This document shows positions 1 through 8,779 of a stretch of DNA of 64,000 bases, one piece after another. The translations under genes were made by a program, and so were the position numbers. The notes below the pieces were generated by a model. It was not told where the DNA came from, made no database searches, and saw nothing but the letters and a program-made list of their open reading frames with translations. Numbering within the stretch: position 1 is the stretch's first letter; each line of letters begins with the position of its first letter. Source of the stretch: Sphingobacterium sp. GVS05A (GTDB lineage: Bacteria; Bacteroidota; Bacteroidia; Sphingobacteriales; Sphingobacteriaceae); the NCBI RefSeq assembly GCF_019969845.1, contig NZ_JAHXYR010000008.1, forward strand, positions 1-64,000, in the 5' to 3' direction.

Positions 1-79
<79 letters not shown>

Positions 80-320
80 AAATGAAGTTTTTGATTCCAA
101 CTATTTACATAATCAGAATTCTTTTTTATATCTCTGATCTTGGATCGAATTGAACTAATTCTTGAATTTGTTCATGACTTTCATTTTGTCTACTCGTCAC
201 GCTTACATGATTGTGTTTTCTTAAAGAACTTCTGCGCTTCAACTTCCGTATCCGCTATATTCCGATGGCATTGCGCCCTCTTTATCTTTTTTTTGTTTCC
301 CTCCGTTTCCGTTGGGACTG

Positions 321-351
321 CAAAGGTAGAAATCTTTTTTGAAATTCCAAA
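321..351 (-). promoter_or_regulatory. Proximal rRNA promoter (Bacteroidota -33/-7 type)
   Basis: On the minus strand, TTTG (positions 351-348) is followed after exactly 19 nt by TACCTTTG (328-321). This matches the Bacteroidota sigma-ABfr consensus TTTG-N19-21-TAnnTTTG. Transcription would start near position 314, giving a 16S leader of roughly 235 nt. The match is seen directly; the start site is inferred. Confidence 0.75.
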
Positions 352-472
352 AAACTTTTGAAGTTTTTTTTCTTTTTCTCTTTCCCGATTTCCGCGCCTA
401 ACTTCCGTTAAACCCTGCTTTTTTCAATGGTCGCCCCTTCCGAAGTAACCGCCCCTCCCTTGCGGAGTGGTG

Positions 473-504
473 CAAAGATAGGGAGATTACTAACAAACTT
501 CCAA
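473..504 (-). promoter_or_regulatory. Distal tandem rRNA promoter
   Basis: On the minus strand, TATCTTTG (480-473) fits the -7 consensus TAnnTTTG and lies 21 nt after a TTG (504-502). It points toward the 16S gene about 150 nt upstream of the proximal promoter, the usual tandem layout of rrn operons. Further -7-like matches without a good -33 partner occur at 871-878 and 1010-1017 on the same strand. Confidence 0.55.
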
Positions 505-2013
505 GCCTTTTGTTCTTATTTATTTCAATATATCCGTAACTCGCTGTGAACTTGGCGGATTCTTTTTGTAAAACAGCATCCCGGGGGGCGCCGGGATGCA
601 AAAATAGACGGTTATACGGGAAAATGCAGGGGAAAGACCACAGAAAGGCCGCGGGAACGTGGGCGGGAACGTGGATGGAGGAACCGGGGAATGCCGCACG
701 GTAGTGGATACCCTGGGCCGAAAAGCGGATAGAAACGGTGGACTCATGGGAAAAAGTGTCCCGGAACGAAAAGAGGGACGCTAAACATAACAGCTGCATC
801 CCCAAGGCGCCCTACCACCACGCCGCAACAGGGACAGAAAGCCGGTATACCCACAGCAGCGAACTTCCCGCAAAGATAGACGACCAGAAAAAAAAGCCAT
901 GAGCCGCAGCAGGCAGACCGGATCACGGACAGGTATAAAAACCGCAACCGAAAAAAAGCGCAGACCATCCAGAAAGACAACCCAAAAAGAAGGGGTAACA
1001 AAGTAAGGACAAATCTACTGTTTAGTTAGGTTTAGCTTAGGTTTAGTTTAGGTATTAGTTAGGTATTGTTTAGGTTTTAGCTAATTAATACCTAACTATA
1101 CCCTAACCTAATCGTAGACTATTGCTACTTTAATACTGGGCTTATCATTAAAAAATACCAGGATTGGTATCCCTAAAGGCAAAAGCATCCCCCTTCAGGG
1201 TGGTGTTCGCACCTTCCTGCGACCTCCTCCGGCTTTTCTATACCATTTAACCATCGTTTGGATAGGGAAACCGTAGAGAATCTATAGGAAAATTCCGAAC
1301 ATGGGGCAAAGCGGGGACGGTCGATATCCGAACACGGGTCAAAAAATTCCGGTTATACTCGGACCTGCAGCGCTTAGGTTGCGGTATCGAAAGGTTGAAA
1401 CTTTAATGATCACTTCCTAGGCAGCCTCCCTGCTCCTGTTCTGCAGATGGGATGACTTCGGGGGCAGAGAGTTATAGAACGAGCTGTCCGGGAACAATCA
1501 GGGAGCAAAAGTCTAAATAGCGCTTAACAAAGGGTCTCAGACATGAGGTGCTCTGAAGGAAAACAGCAAAATGCCCAGAAAAAAAAGAGATGGGATGCGA
1601 AGATTTCGGATAAACTTAACGTAGAAGGTACGGAGGTCGTTAAGGGAACAGCTCCACCTTCGGAAAAAACAGGGGTAGATGCACATGGAAACTGAAAACG
1701 TATAGTATAAAGACTATCCCCCTAAATCGGAAGGAGTGCAACAAAGCGACAACGAGATACTGGCGATAAACGAAAAACAGCTGTCAAGCACATTTCCAAG
1801 ACTCGGAATGGATCTCATGGGCAACCCGAGGAAATCTGAACAGCACACCCCACACTAGGCTACCAATGATTCGAAGGGTAAAAAACAATGATTTTATTTT
1901 CTATCAGGAATATTAAGTTTGATCTAGATTAAAAAATTACGAAAAGGGATCACTTGTATATAAGATGTTAAAGATATTGAATACTTTTATTCTAAATAAA
2001 CATCATATTAGTC
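505..2013. other. Gene-poor region upstream of the rRNA operon
   Basis: About 1.5 kb holds no gene that can be supported. The part from about 570 to 1000 is clearly richer in G and C than the rest of the window. It has a 12-bp tandem duplication (GCGGGAACGTGG at 652-663 and 664-675) and overlapping minus-strand ORFs that look like chance. From 1130 to 1880 there are only short ORFs, the best being a 50-codon plus-strand frame at 1543-1695 with no recognisable family. From 1880 the sequence becomes AT-rich and leads into the next gene. Confidence 0.6.
1021..1112. repeat. TTAGG-rich low-complexity stretch with inverted repeat
   Basis: The motif TTAGG, or a variant such as TTTAG, recurs many times from about 1021 to 1080. 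It is then mirrored as CCTAA from about 1090 to 1112. A perfect 12-bp inverted repeat is present: TAGTTAGGTATT at 1056-1067 against AATACCTAACTA at 1087-1098, with a 19-nt loop. Function is unknown. It could be a protein-binding platform or a supercoiling-sensitive cruciform upstream of rrn; the latter is speculation. Confidence 0.75.
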
Positions 2014-3198
2014 ATGATAGATTATAACGAACTCTTAAAACAGGTAGAAGAATTCTCTAACGCTTATATTATACAGAATATCTCCTCGTGTCATTGTTTT
2101 CACAACAGTATACATACACATTCAGTAGTACAAGCTGCAGATGAGATTTCCTCGTTTTATAAGTTAAATGACGAAGATCATTTTATAGTGATCAGTGCAG
2201 CCTATTTTCATGATTTAGGTTATGTAAAATCTGACAATGCTATTGGCCATGAAAAAAGAAGTGTAGAGATCGCTTTAGACTTTCTAAGGGATAAAGGGGT
2301 ACCGGAGGAGGTAAAAGAAAAAATCAAAGGTTGTATCCTCGCCACCAGAATGCCCCAAGATCCAAACAATCTATTGGAACAAATTCTTTGTGACGCTGAC
2401 TTGTTTCATTTTGGAGGAGAGGACTTTGAAAACAGAAATAAACTGATGAAGACCGAAGCAGAGGCTGTATTAGGTAAAGAAATTGATAAGGATGTTTGGC
2501 GTGCTGGCACTATAAAACTTTTGTCAAGTCATCATTACCATACAGATTATGCCCAACAAAAGCTCAACGCAAAGAAAGAAGAGAACTTAAAAGAACTGGA
2601 GCGAAAACAGGAAAAATCCAAGGACAAGAAAAAAGAAGACAAGAAAGAAACAAAAAAAGAGAAAGATAAAAGTGCCAAACCTGAACGTGGTATAGAAACA
2701 ATGTTCCGGATAACATCGTCCAACAACCAACGTTTGAGTGATATGGCTGACAATAAAGCTAATATTTTATTGACCGTTAACTCCATTATTCTATCTGTCG
2801 TTATTGCGGTATTATTTAGGAAATTGGATAGTAACGAACATTTGATCTTGCCAACAATTATTCTCACGGTAATTGTTGTGGCCACTATGGTCATGGCTAT
2901 ACTTTCAACTATACCCAAAATACCTTCTGGAAAATTCTCAAAACAGGAAATTGAAAATAAGACCGTCAACCTATTATTTTTCGGTAATTTCTATAAAATG
3001 AAACTGGATGACTATAATGAAGGAATGCAAAAAGTAATGATCGACTCCGAATTTCTATACGGCATGCTAACAAAAGACGTTTATTCCCAAGGAGTTGTAT
3101 TGGGTAGAAAATACAAATTACTGCGTTATGCTTATGGCATCTTCATGTTTGGCCTGGTTATCTCTGTTATTTCGTTTGTTATTGCAACGCTATTGTAA
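2014..3198 (+). CDS. HD-domain protein fused to a PycTM (DUF5706) membrane effector domain
   Basis: This 394-residue protein joins an N-terminal HD-superfamily phosphohydrolase fold to a C-terminal membrane module. The metal-ligand pattern is visible: His34/His36, the His66-Asp67 doublet (YFHDLGY), His79 and Asp127/Asp129. Residues about 185-228 form a highly charged Lys/Glu linker. Residues about 230-394 match the PycTM type (Pfam DUF5706) found in Pycsar effectors, including the motif NQRLSDMADNKANILL and three hydrophobic segments near 250-270, 280-300 and 372-394. In Pycsar defence such effectors respond to cCMP or cUMP and damage the membrane. No uridylate/cytidylate cyclase lies nearby, so a housekeeping nucleotide-linked role is just as possible. 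It opens an operon and ppk1 follows 36 nt later. Confidence 0.85.
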   Translation: MIDYNELLKQVEEFSNAYIIQNISSCHCFHNSIHTHSVVQAADEISSFYKLNDEDHFIVISAAYFHDLGYVKSDNAIGHEKRSVEIALDFLRDKGVPEEVKEKIKGCILATRMPQDPNNLLEQILCDADLFHFGGEDFENRNKLMKTEAEAVLGKEIDKDVWRAGTIKLLSSHHYHTDYAQQKLNAKKEENLKELERKQEKSKDKKKEDKKETKKEKDKSAKPERGIETMFRITSSNNQRLSDMADNKANILLTVNSIILSVVIAVLFRKLDSNEHLILPTIILTVIVVATMVMAILSTIPKIPSGKFSKQEIENKTVNLLFFGNFYKMKLDDYNEGMQKVMIDSEFLYGMLTKDVYSQGVVLGRKYKLLRYAYGIFMFGLVISVISFVIATLL

Positions 3199-3234
3199 GA
3201 CAGATACTCAGCATAAATTCATCATTTTTTAATT

Positions 3235-5256
3235 ATGTTTCGGATGAAAAAAGAAGACCTGTACATCAATAGGGATATCAGTTGGCTTTCCTTCAATGAT
3301 AGAGTACTTAACGAGGCTGGACGTAAGGAAGTCCCGTTATTGGAAAAATTACAATTCCTTGCTATTTTCTCATCTAACCTCGATGAGTTCTACCGCGTAC
3401 GGATGCCTGTATTGATGGCATGGAAAAAAATTAAAAAGAAGGCTATTGACCAAGTTGTCACGAATCTTGACATTGGAACGTATAAAAAGGCCTCTAAAAA
3501 TATCGATAAACAGCAGGAAAAATTTGGACTTCTTTTAACCGATATCATTCATCAGTTAACTGATGAAAATATTATTCTGATCTATAACCAGGAGATTCCA
3601 TTACCTGTAAGACCTCTTGTCGCCAAGTACTTTTTTAATACTATAGCTTCTTACCTGCAAATAATCCCCGTTGACGAAGAATTTTCTTTTTTTCCGATCA
3701 ACAACCATCTATACTTTGCAATGACAGACAATACTACAACAGACTTATTCATTGTAAACATACCTGCCGATCGCATTAATAGATTCTTCACTTGTCAGGT
3801 CAATTCCAAGACATACGTTGTCTTCATTGACGATATCATTAAGCTATTTTTACCGGGTTTACTACAAAGTAAAAGTCTAAATTTTTATTCCTTCAAAATC
3901 ACTCGGGATGCTGAACTCAATTTACAAGATGAATTTGATGGTGATATAGCGCAGAAAATAGAGGCAGAGGTCAAGAAGAGAGATCTTGGCTATGCCACTC
4001 GTTTCTTACATCAACCGGGTTTTCCAAATCAACTTACCGAAAGACTCGCAGTTCTTTTTGACTTAAGAAAAAGTAGCATTGTCGCCGGTGGATATTATCA
4101 TAATTTGAAGGATTTTTTCTCTTTCCCAATAAAAAAGGAAGAATTGTCTTTTCCACCACAGCAACAGCTAGCCTCACATCAGGACTTTGAACATTCTATT
4201 TTTGACCAGCTCGATCAGCATGATATGTTAATATGTACTCCTTATGAATCATTTGATCCTATTCTTCGTTTTTTTAATGAGGCAGCAATAAACCCTGATG
4301 TAGAGGAGATCCATACCACGCTCTATCGAATTGCCAGCGATTCGCATATTGCCCAAGCCCTGGCTACCGCAGCGAAGAATGGCAAAAAAGTGAATGTGTT
4401 TGTTGAGTTAAAGGCTCGCTTTGATGAAGCCAATAATATACATTGGTCAAAGATTATGAAAGAGCAGGGGGTAACGATCAGCTATAGTATCCCAAACCTT
4501 AAAGTACATGCTAAAATTGCGCTTGTCAAACGAAAAGATGGAAAAGAGAGCGCATTATTCGGAACAGGTAACTTAAATGAGAAAACCGCCAAAGTATATA
4601 CCGATTACTTCTTAATGACATCCAATCACCGATTGACTGAAGAGCTAAGGCTGTTATTTGAATTTTTACCCAAGAGAAAGAAACCGGATAAGCCGACAGA
4701 TATCCCATTTGAAGAGCTTTTGATTGCTCAATTCAATCTAAAGCAAACTTTTGTCACTTTGATTGATGAAACCATTACTCAGGTAAAGATGGGCATCGCC
4801 GCCTCAATAAAAATTAAGCTAAACAATTTAGAAGAAGAATCGTTAATCAATAAATTATACGAAGCCGGTCAGGCTGGTGTGAAAGTGCAATTATTGGTCA
4901 GAGGAATCTGTAGGCTTAAACCCCAGGTAAAAGGACTAAGTGAAAACATTGAAGTAAAACGGATCGTAGGGCGATATTTAGAGCACGGAAGAATCTTTAT
5001 ATTCCAATATGGAGAACATACAAAGGTGTATTTAGGTTCCTCAGACTGGATGAATCGTAATATCTACCATCGGATAGAGACCTGTTTCCCCATTACGGAG
5101 CCAGTATTGTCCAACAAGATTCAGCAGCTATTTGAAATTCAATTCGCTGACGACGTTGAAGCAACTGTCCTTGATGAGATGGGGCAAAACATACCTATAG
5201 AACATCCGACTGGCAATAAATCACAACAGCAAATTGTTGACTACTTAAATAACTGA
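3235..5256 (+). CDS. ppk1: Polyphosphate kinase 1
   Basis: This cytosolic, usually membrane-associated enzyme reversibly makes inorganic polyphosphate from ATP. The 673-residue length is normal for PPK1. The N-terminal domain begins with the family hallmark around INRDISWLSFNDRVL and FSSNLDEFYRVR. The autophosphorylated histidine sits in LKVHAK (His425), and a second conserved histidine in LEHGRI (His584); both belong to the phospholipase-D-like C-terminal domains. An in-frame ATG nine bases downstream of 3235 could be the real start. The gene lies between the HD-PycTM gene and a lipoprotein gene that starts 4 nt after its stop, which implies co-transcription. Confidence 0.96.
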   Translation: MFRMKKEDLYINRDISWLSFNDRVLNEAGRKEVPLLEKLQFLAIFSSNLDEFYRVRMPVLMAWKKIKKKAIDQVVTNLDIGTYKKASKNIDKQQEKFGLLLTDIIHQLTDENIILIYNQEIPLPVRPLVAKYFFNTIASYLQIIPVDEEFSFFPINNHLYFAMTDNTTTDLFIVNIPADRINRFFTCQVNSKTYVVFIDDIIKLFLPGLLQSKSLNFYSFKITRDAELNLQDEFDGDIAQKIEAEVKKRDLGYATRFLHQPGFPNQLTERLAVLFDLRKSSIVAGGYYHNLKDFFSFPIKKEELSFPPQQQLASHQDFEHSIFDQLDQHDMLICTPYESFDPILRFFNEAAINPDVEEIHTTLYRIASDSHIAQALATAAKNGKKVNVFVELKARFDEANNIHWSKIMKEQGVTISYSIPNLKVHAKIALVKRKDGKESALFGTGNLNEKTAKVYTDYFLMTSNHRLTEELRLLFEFLPKRKKPDKPTDIPFEELLIAQFNLKQTFVTLIDETITQVKMGIAASIKIKLNNLEEESLINKLYEAGQAGVKVQLLVRGICRLKPQVKGLSENIEVKRIVGRYLEHGRIFIFQYGEHTKVYLGSSDWMNRNIYHRIETCFPITEPVLSNKIQQLFEIQFADDVEATVLDEMGQNIPIEHPTGNKSQQQIVDYLNN

Positions 5257-5260
5257 ATTC

Positions 5261-6151
5261 ATGAAAGACGCTACACGATTAACAGCTCTTGCTCTAGGAA
5301 TGATTTCCATGGTATTGCTAGCTTGTAACCCCAGTAATGCGAATAAAGAACGTACGACTAGTGTAACTGACGTTACAACAGATAAACAACAGACAATTCC
5401 GTATAGATTATCATCCGGCGAAAAAATAAATTTGCCCGATGAACTGCTCGAAATATCAGGTATTGCATTTCTTGAGGGACAAGACCAAGATATCTATGCC
5501 ATTCAGGATGAACAGGGGCTACTTTTCAGATACAATTTGTCAACTCAAAAGCTCACATTCAACCCATTTGGAAAGGATGGTGATTACGAAGACATTGGCA
5601 TTAGTAAAACACATTTCTTTATTTTAAAGAGCAATGGGGCTATCTATTCCTTTCCCATCACGGATAAAGATAACATACAGACAGTCACCGAACAAAAAGA
5701 TATTTTACCCAAAGGTGAATATGAGGGGCTTTTTGTAGACAAAACAAGTAACCTTGCCTATGTGCTCTGTAAAGAATGTCGTACAGACAAAAAACAGGCG
5801 CAAACTACAGGATATATTTTCTCCATTGGCGCCGATGGCAAGTTTAATCCACAAGGTGAATTTGCGATTCAGATTGATGAGTTGAAAAAATTTGATCCCA
5901 AAATCAAAAAGACATTCAAACCTTCAGCCCTTGCAAAGAAAAACGATAGCAATGAGTGGTATATTTTGTCCTCCATTGACAAGGCACTTGTCGTAACGGA
6001 TGAAAATTTCCATGTCAAATCTATAACAACGCTGGATCCAAAGCTATTTCCACAACCAGAAGGCATCAACTTTGATTCAAAATCAAATCTTTACATCAGT
6101 AGTGAAGCTGGCGATCAAGACAAAGGAATCATTTATAAATTTGAAAAATAA
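5261..6151 (+). CDS. SdiA-regulated-like beta-propeller lipoprotein
   Basis: This 296-residue protein begins with a lipoprotein signal (Leu-Leu-Ala-Cys near residue 22), so it should be anchored in the envelope. The rest resembles the SdiA-regulated (YjiK-like) family, a six-bladed propeller. Family-type stretches are LLEISGIAF, YEDIGI, EYEGLFVD, KPSALAKK and QPEGINFD, where recurring E/P-G and D/E-I motifs line a presumed active or binding face. The biochemical role of the family is not settled; phytase- or esterase-like activity has been suggested for related propellers. It starts 4 nt after ppk1 and ends 5 nt before the barrel gene, so all three are probably translated from one mRNA. Confidence 0.75.
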   Translation: MKDATRLTALALGMISMVLLACNPSNANKERTTSVTDVTTDKQQTIPYRLSSGEKINLPDELLEISGIAFLEGQDQDIYAIQDEQGLLFRYNLSTQKLTFNPFGKDGDYEDIGISKTHFFILKSNGAIYSFPITDKDNIQTVTEQKDILPKGEYEGLFVDKTSNLAYVLCKECRTDKKQAQTTGYIFSIGADGKFNPQGEFAIQIDELKKFDPKIKKTFKPSALAKKNDSNEWYILSSIDKALVVTDENFHVKSITTLDPKLFPQPEGINFDSKSNLYISSEAGDQDKGIIYKFEK

Positions 6152-6156
6152 TAAGC

Positions 6157-8766
6157 ATGCAACGGGTCTTACCATTCTTTTTACTTTTTCTCGCTACACA
6201 AGCTTATTCTCAGCAGAAGAATAAGTCGAATTCAACAATTGACACGCACAAAGATAAATCGCTGACTCAAGCCGTGATTAAAGACAGTACTATTGTTGTA
6301 GCAAATGCAAAGTATGGGAAGGCGAGTGGATTTAAGAAGTCATTTCTTGGAGAAAATTATCGTAGAGAATGGGCTGCCGAGACCGCCTTACCCATATTAC
6401 AGCTCTCTAGATTATACGGTGGCCTGACCCCTGTTAAACAGGGAGGAGGCATGCAATCCATTTCACTCAGGTTAACAGACCCAACAGGTAGAGAATGGGC
6501 GCTGCGATCAGTAAATAAACGAACAGAGTCTTTGATTCCAGAGGAATTGCATGGCACCTTTGTACAGGACGTGCTGGACGATGCGACGAGCGCACAACAT
6601 CCTTATTCCGCATTGATGATTCCTGCGCTGGCTAATGCGGTGAAGGTTTCACATGCACATCCCGTTATAGGTGTCGTTGCGCCGGATACAATCCTTGGCG
6701 AGTACGCTCCTTTATTCGAAAACACTATTGCCCTATTGGAAGAACGAGAGCCAATGGGCGACTCCGATAATAGTCCAAAAGCCGTGCGCAAGCTTCAAGA
6801 GGACAACGATGATGATTTCAAACCCAAGGCATACCTGAGGGCGCGTATGCTAGATGTAATTGTAAGCGACTGGGATCGTCATGAAGATCAATGGCGTTGG
6901 TATAATGAAAATCAAGATACTGATGATAAAGACAAGGATTATATTCCAATTCCTCGGGATCGAGATCAGGCCTTGCGTGTTACACAGGGATTTTTGATGA
7001 AAGATATTTATCAACGGTTTGTCAACCCCGTTATGCAGGGTTTTACAACAGGCATTCCAAATATCAGATACTCCCTTTTCAAATCCAGATTTTTAAATGC
7101 ACATCCAAGCAATCAACTCTCCCACAAGGAGTGGACAAAAGAAGTAAATCAGTTTGTCTCCAGTTTGACAGATTCGGTACTCTGGCAATCTGTCAAAAGC
7201 TTACCACAATCATCCATCGCTATTCGGGGAGAACAGATTTTCCGCACACTTCAAAGCAGACGCGATGCTTTGCCGGCTGCAATGGAAGAATATTATCGTT
7301 TTATCAATAATATTGTCGATATCCATTTCAGTGATAAGAACGAAAAGGTGGAGATTGCAAGTACCCAAGATGAGGGCTTAAAAATCATTGTGTCCAAAAT
7401 CAACAAAGATGGAAAGGTGACTAAAACCCTAATGGACAAGACTTATGAAAAGAACTTAACAAAAGAAATCCGATTATACCTTTCTGAGGGTCAGGACTCG
7501 GTGTCCATAAATAATGTAAATTCGCCCATAAAACTGCGCATTATTGGCGATAGTTTGCCAAAGACCTATGTAATCAACAACAGTCACTCAAAAATAAAGC
7601 TCTATGAGAATACGGGCAACTCCACTTTTTTGGGAGAAAAAGGTCGAATCAGACTACATCAAGGTAAGGACAGCTTAAATACGCAGTTCGTTCCCGTCAA
7701 TCTATACAATTCCTGGCTCCCCTTGGTAACAGCGGGTTATAATGCTGATGATGGTTTTTCTCTCGGGCTTGGTGCCGCATATACGCATCAACGGGGTTTT
7801 AGAAAAACTCCTTTTACCTATAAACAACAGATTACTGTGGCAGCGGCATTCCGAACAGGGGCCTATAAAATTCATTATCGTGGCGAATGGGAAGATGTAA
7901 TAGGTAATGCCGACTTTGTCCTCGATGCATTAGCAAAAGCCCCCGACAATACGCAGAACTTTTTTGGTGTTGGTAACAATTCCCTATTTTTAAAAGATCA
8001 GTATGGCGCGAAATACTACCGTAGCAGGTTCAATATTTTCAATGTCAACCCACTACTGCGGTGGCACCCTTCGTCTACGCTGAATTATGCTATTGGTCCC
8101 CATATCCAGTTCTATCACCTGGATCCAATTGAAAATCAGAATCGTTTTATCTTAAATCCGCAAGCGCTCCATTCTTATGATAGTGTTTCCATTACCAATG
8201 ACAAAGCTTTCGTTGGACTAAATGCTTTTCTGACGCAAGATACACGTAACCGCAAGATCAATCCAAGTAAAGGATTATTTATCAAGGCAGCCCTACATTC
8301 TTTTTTGGGCTTAAATAAATATTCCAGAAATTCAGGCCAGCTAAGCGCAGAAATGACAGGCTATTTTAGTGCCCTAAATGAAGGCATCGTATTCGCAAAT
8401 AGAGTAGGCGGGGGAACGGTGGTTGGCAATCCTACATTCTATCAATATCTATTTCTAGGAGGTCATGAGAATCTTCGTGGTTTTCGTCAATATAGATTTG
8501 CTGGCGAGCAAATGGTATACAACAACCTCGAAGCCCGCGTCAAGATTCATGAGATAAAAAGCTACGTTCTACCCGGAGAACTAGGGATCATGGGGATGTA
8601 TGATATCGGAAAAGTGTGGGCAAAAGATCACAACAGTAAGACAGTCCACCAAGGATTCGGCGGAGGACTTTATTATATCATCGCCAATGCATTACCTCTT
8701 CACTTTGTGATGGCCAAATCTAATGAAGGTTGGTATCCCTATTTTAGTACCGGCTTCCGTTTCTAA
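6157..8766 (+). CDS. BamA/TamA-like outer-membrane barrel with kinase-like N-terminal module
   Basis: The 869-residue product has a signal peptide (cut after about residue 18, TQAYSQ). The C-terminal part, roughly 520-869, reads as a 16-strand Omp85-type barrel and ends in Phe (STGFRF). The N-terminal part, roughly 60-400, does not look like POTRA repeats. It carries DWDRHEDQW (Asp238-Trp246) and, about 24 residues on, PRDRDQAL (Asp268, Asp270). This spacing and composition recall the catalytic and metal-binding loops of HipA, Fam20C and CotH atypical kinases. The kinase reading is inference. Its place directly after ppk1 and the propeller lipoprotein suggests a shared envelope phosphate or polyphosphate role. 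Confidence 0.75.
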   Translation: MQRVLPFFLLFLATQAYSQQKNKSNSTIDTHKDKSLTQAVIKDSTIVVANAKYGKASGFKKSFLGENYRREWAAETALPILQLSRLYGGLTPVKQGGGMQSISLRLTDPTGREWALRSVNKRTESLIPEELHGTFVQDVLDDATSAQHPYSALMIPALANAVKVSHAHPVIGVVAPDTILGEYAPLFENTIALLEEREPMGDSDNSPKAVRKLQEDNDDDFKPKAYLRARMLDVIVSDWDRHEDQWRWYNENQDTDDKDKDYIPIPRDRDQALRVTQGFLMKDIYQRFVNPVMQGFTTGIPNIRYSLFKSRFLNAHPSNQLSHKEWTKEVNQFVSSLTDSVLWQSVKSLPQSSIAIRGEQIFRTLQSRRDALPAAMEEYYRFINNIVDIHFSDKNEKVEIASTQDEGLKIIVSKINKDGKVTKTLMDKTYEKNLTKEIRLYLSEGQDSVSINNVNSPIKLRIIGDSLPKTYVINNSHSKIKLYENTGNSTFLGEKGRIRLHQGKDSLNTQFVPVNLYNSWLPLVTAGYNADDGFSLGLGAAYTHQRGFRKTPFTYKQQITVAAAFRTGAYKIHYRGEWEDVIGNADFVLDALAKAPDNTQNFFGVGNNSLFLKDQYGAKYYRSRFNIFNVNPLLRWHPSSTLNYAIGPHIQFYHLDPIENQNRFILNPQALHSYDSVSITNDKAFVGLNAFLTQDTRNRKINPSKGLFIKAALHSFLGLNKYSRNSGQLSAEMTGYFSALNEGIVFANRVGGGTVVGNPTFYQYLFLGGHENLRGFRQYRFAGEQMVYNNLEARVKIHEIKSYVLPGELGIMGMYDIGKVWAKDHNSKTVHQGFGGGLYYIIANALPLHFVMAKSNEGWYPYFSTGFRF

Positions 8767-8779
8767 AAGTGTTCAATAA

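Noticed and set aside
398-1001. Overlapping minus-strand ORFs of 75-135 codons
   Set aside because: They overlap each other in different frames inside a GC-rich block, show no domain or signal pattern, and match no family I recognise.
1021-1112. True telomere or CRISPR-like array
   Set aside because: The TTAGG units are irregular, there are no spacers or cas genes, and bacterial chromosomes of this phylum are circular.
1543-1695. 50-codon plus-strand ORF in the rrn-upstream region
   Set aside because: Lys-rich and open, but isolated, without promoter or recognisable similarity; chance is as likely.
2547-2969. 140-codon minus-strand ORF
   Set aside because: It is antisense to the HD-PycTM gene and its composition mirrors the Lys/Glu linker of that gene.
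2014-3198. Complete Pycsar anti-phage defence system
   Set aside because: Only the effector-type domain is present. No pyrimidine cyclase gene is within the window, so a defence island call is not supported.
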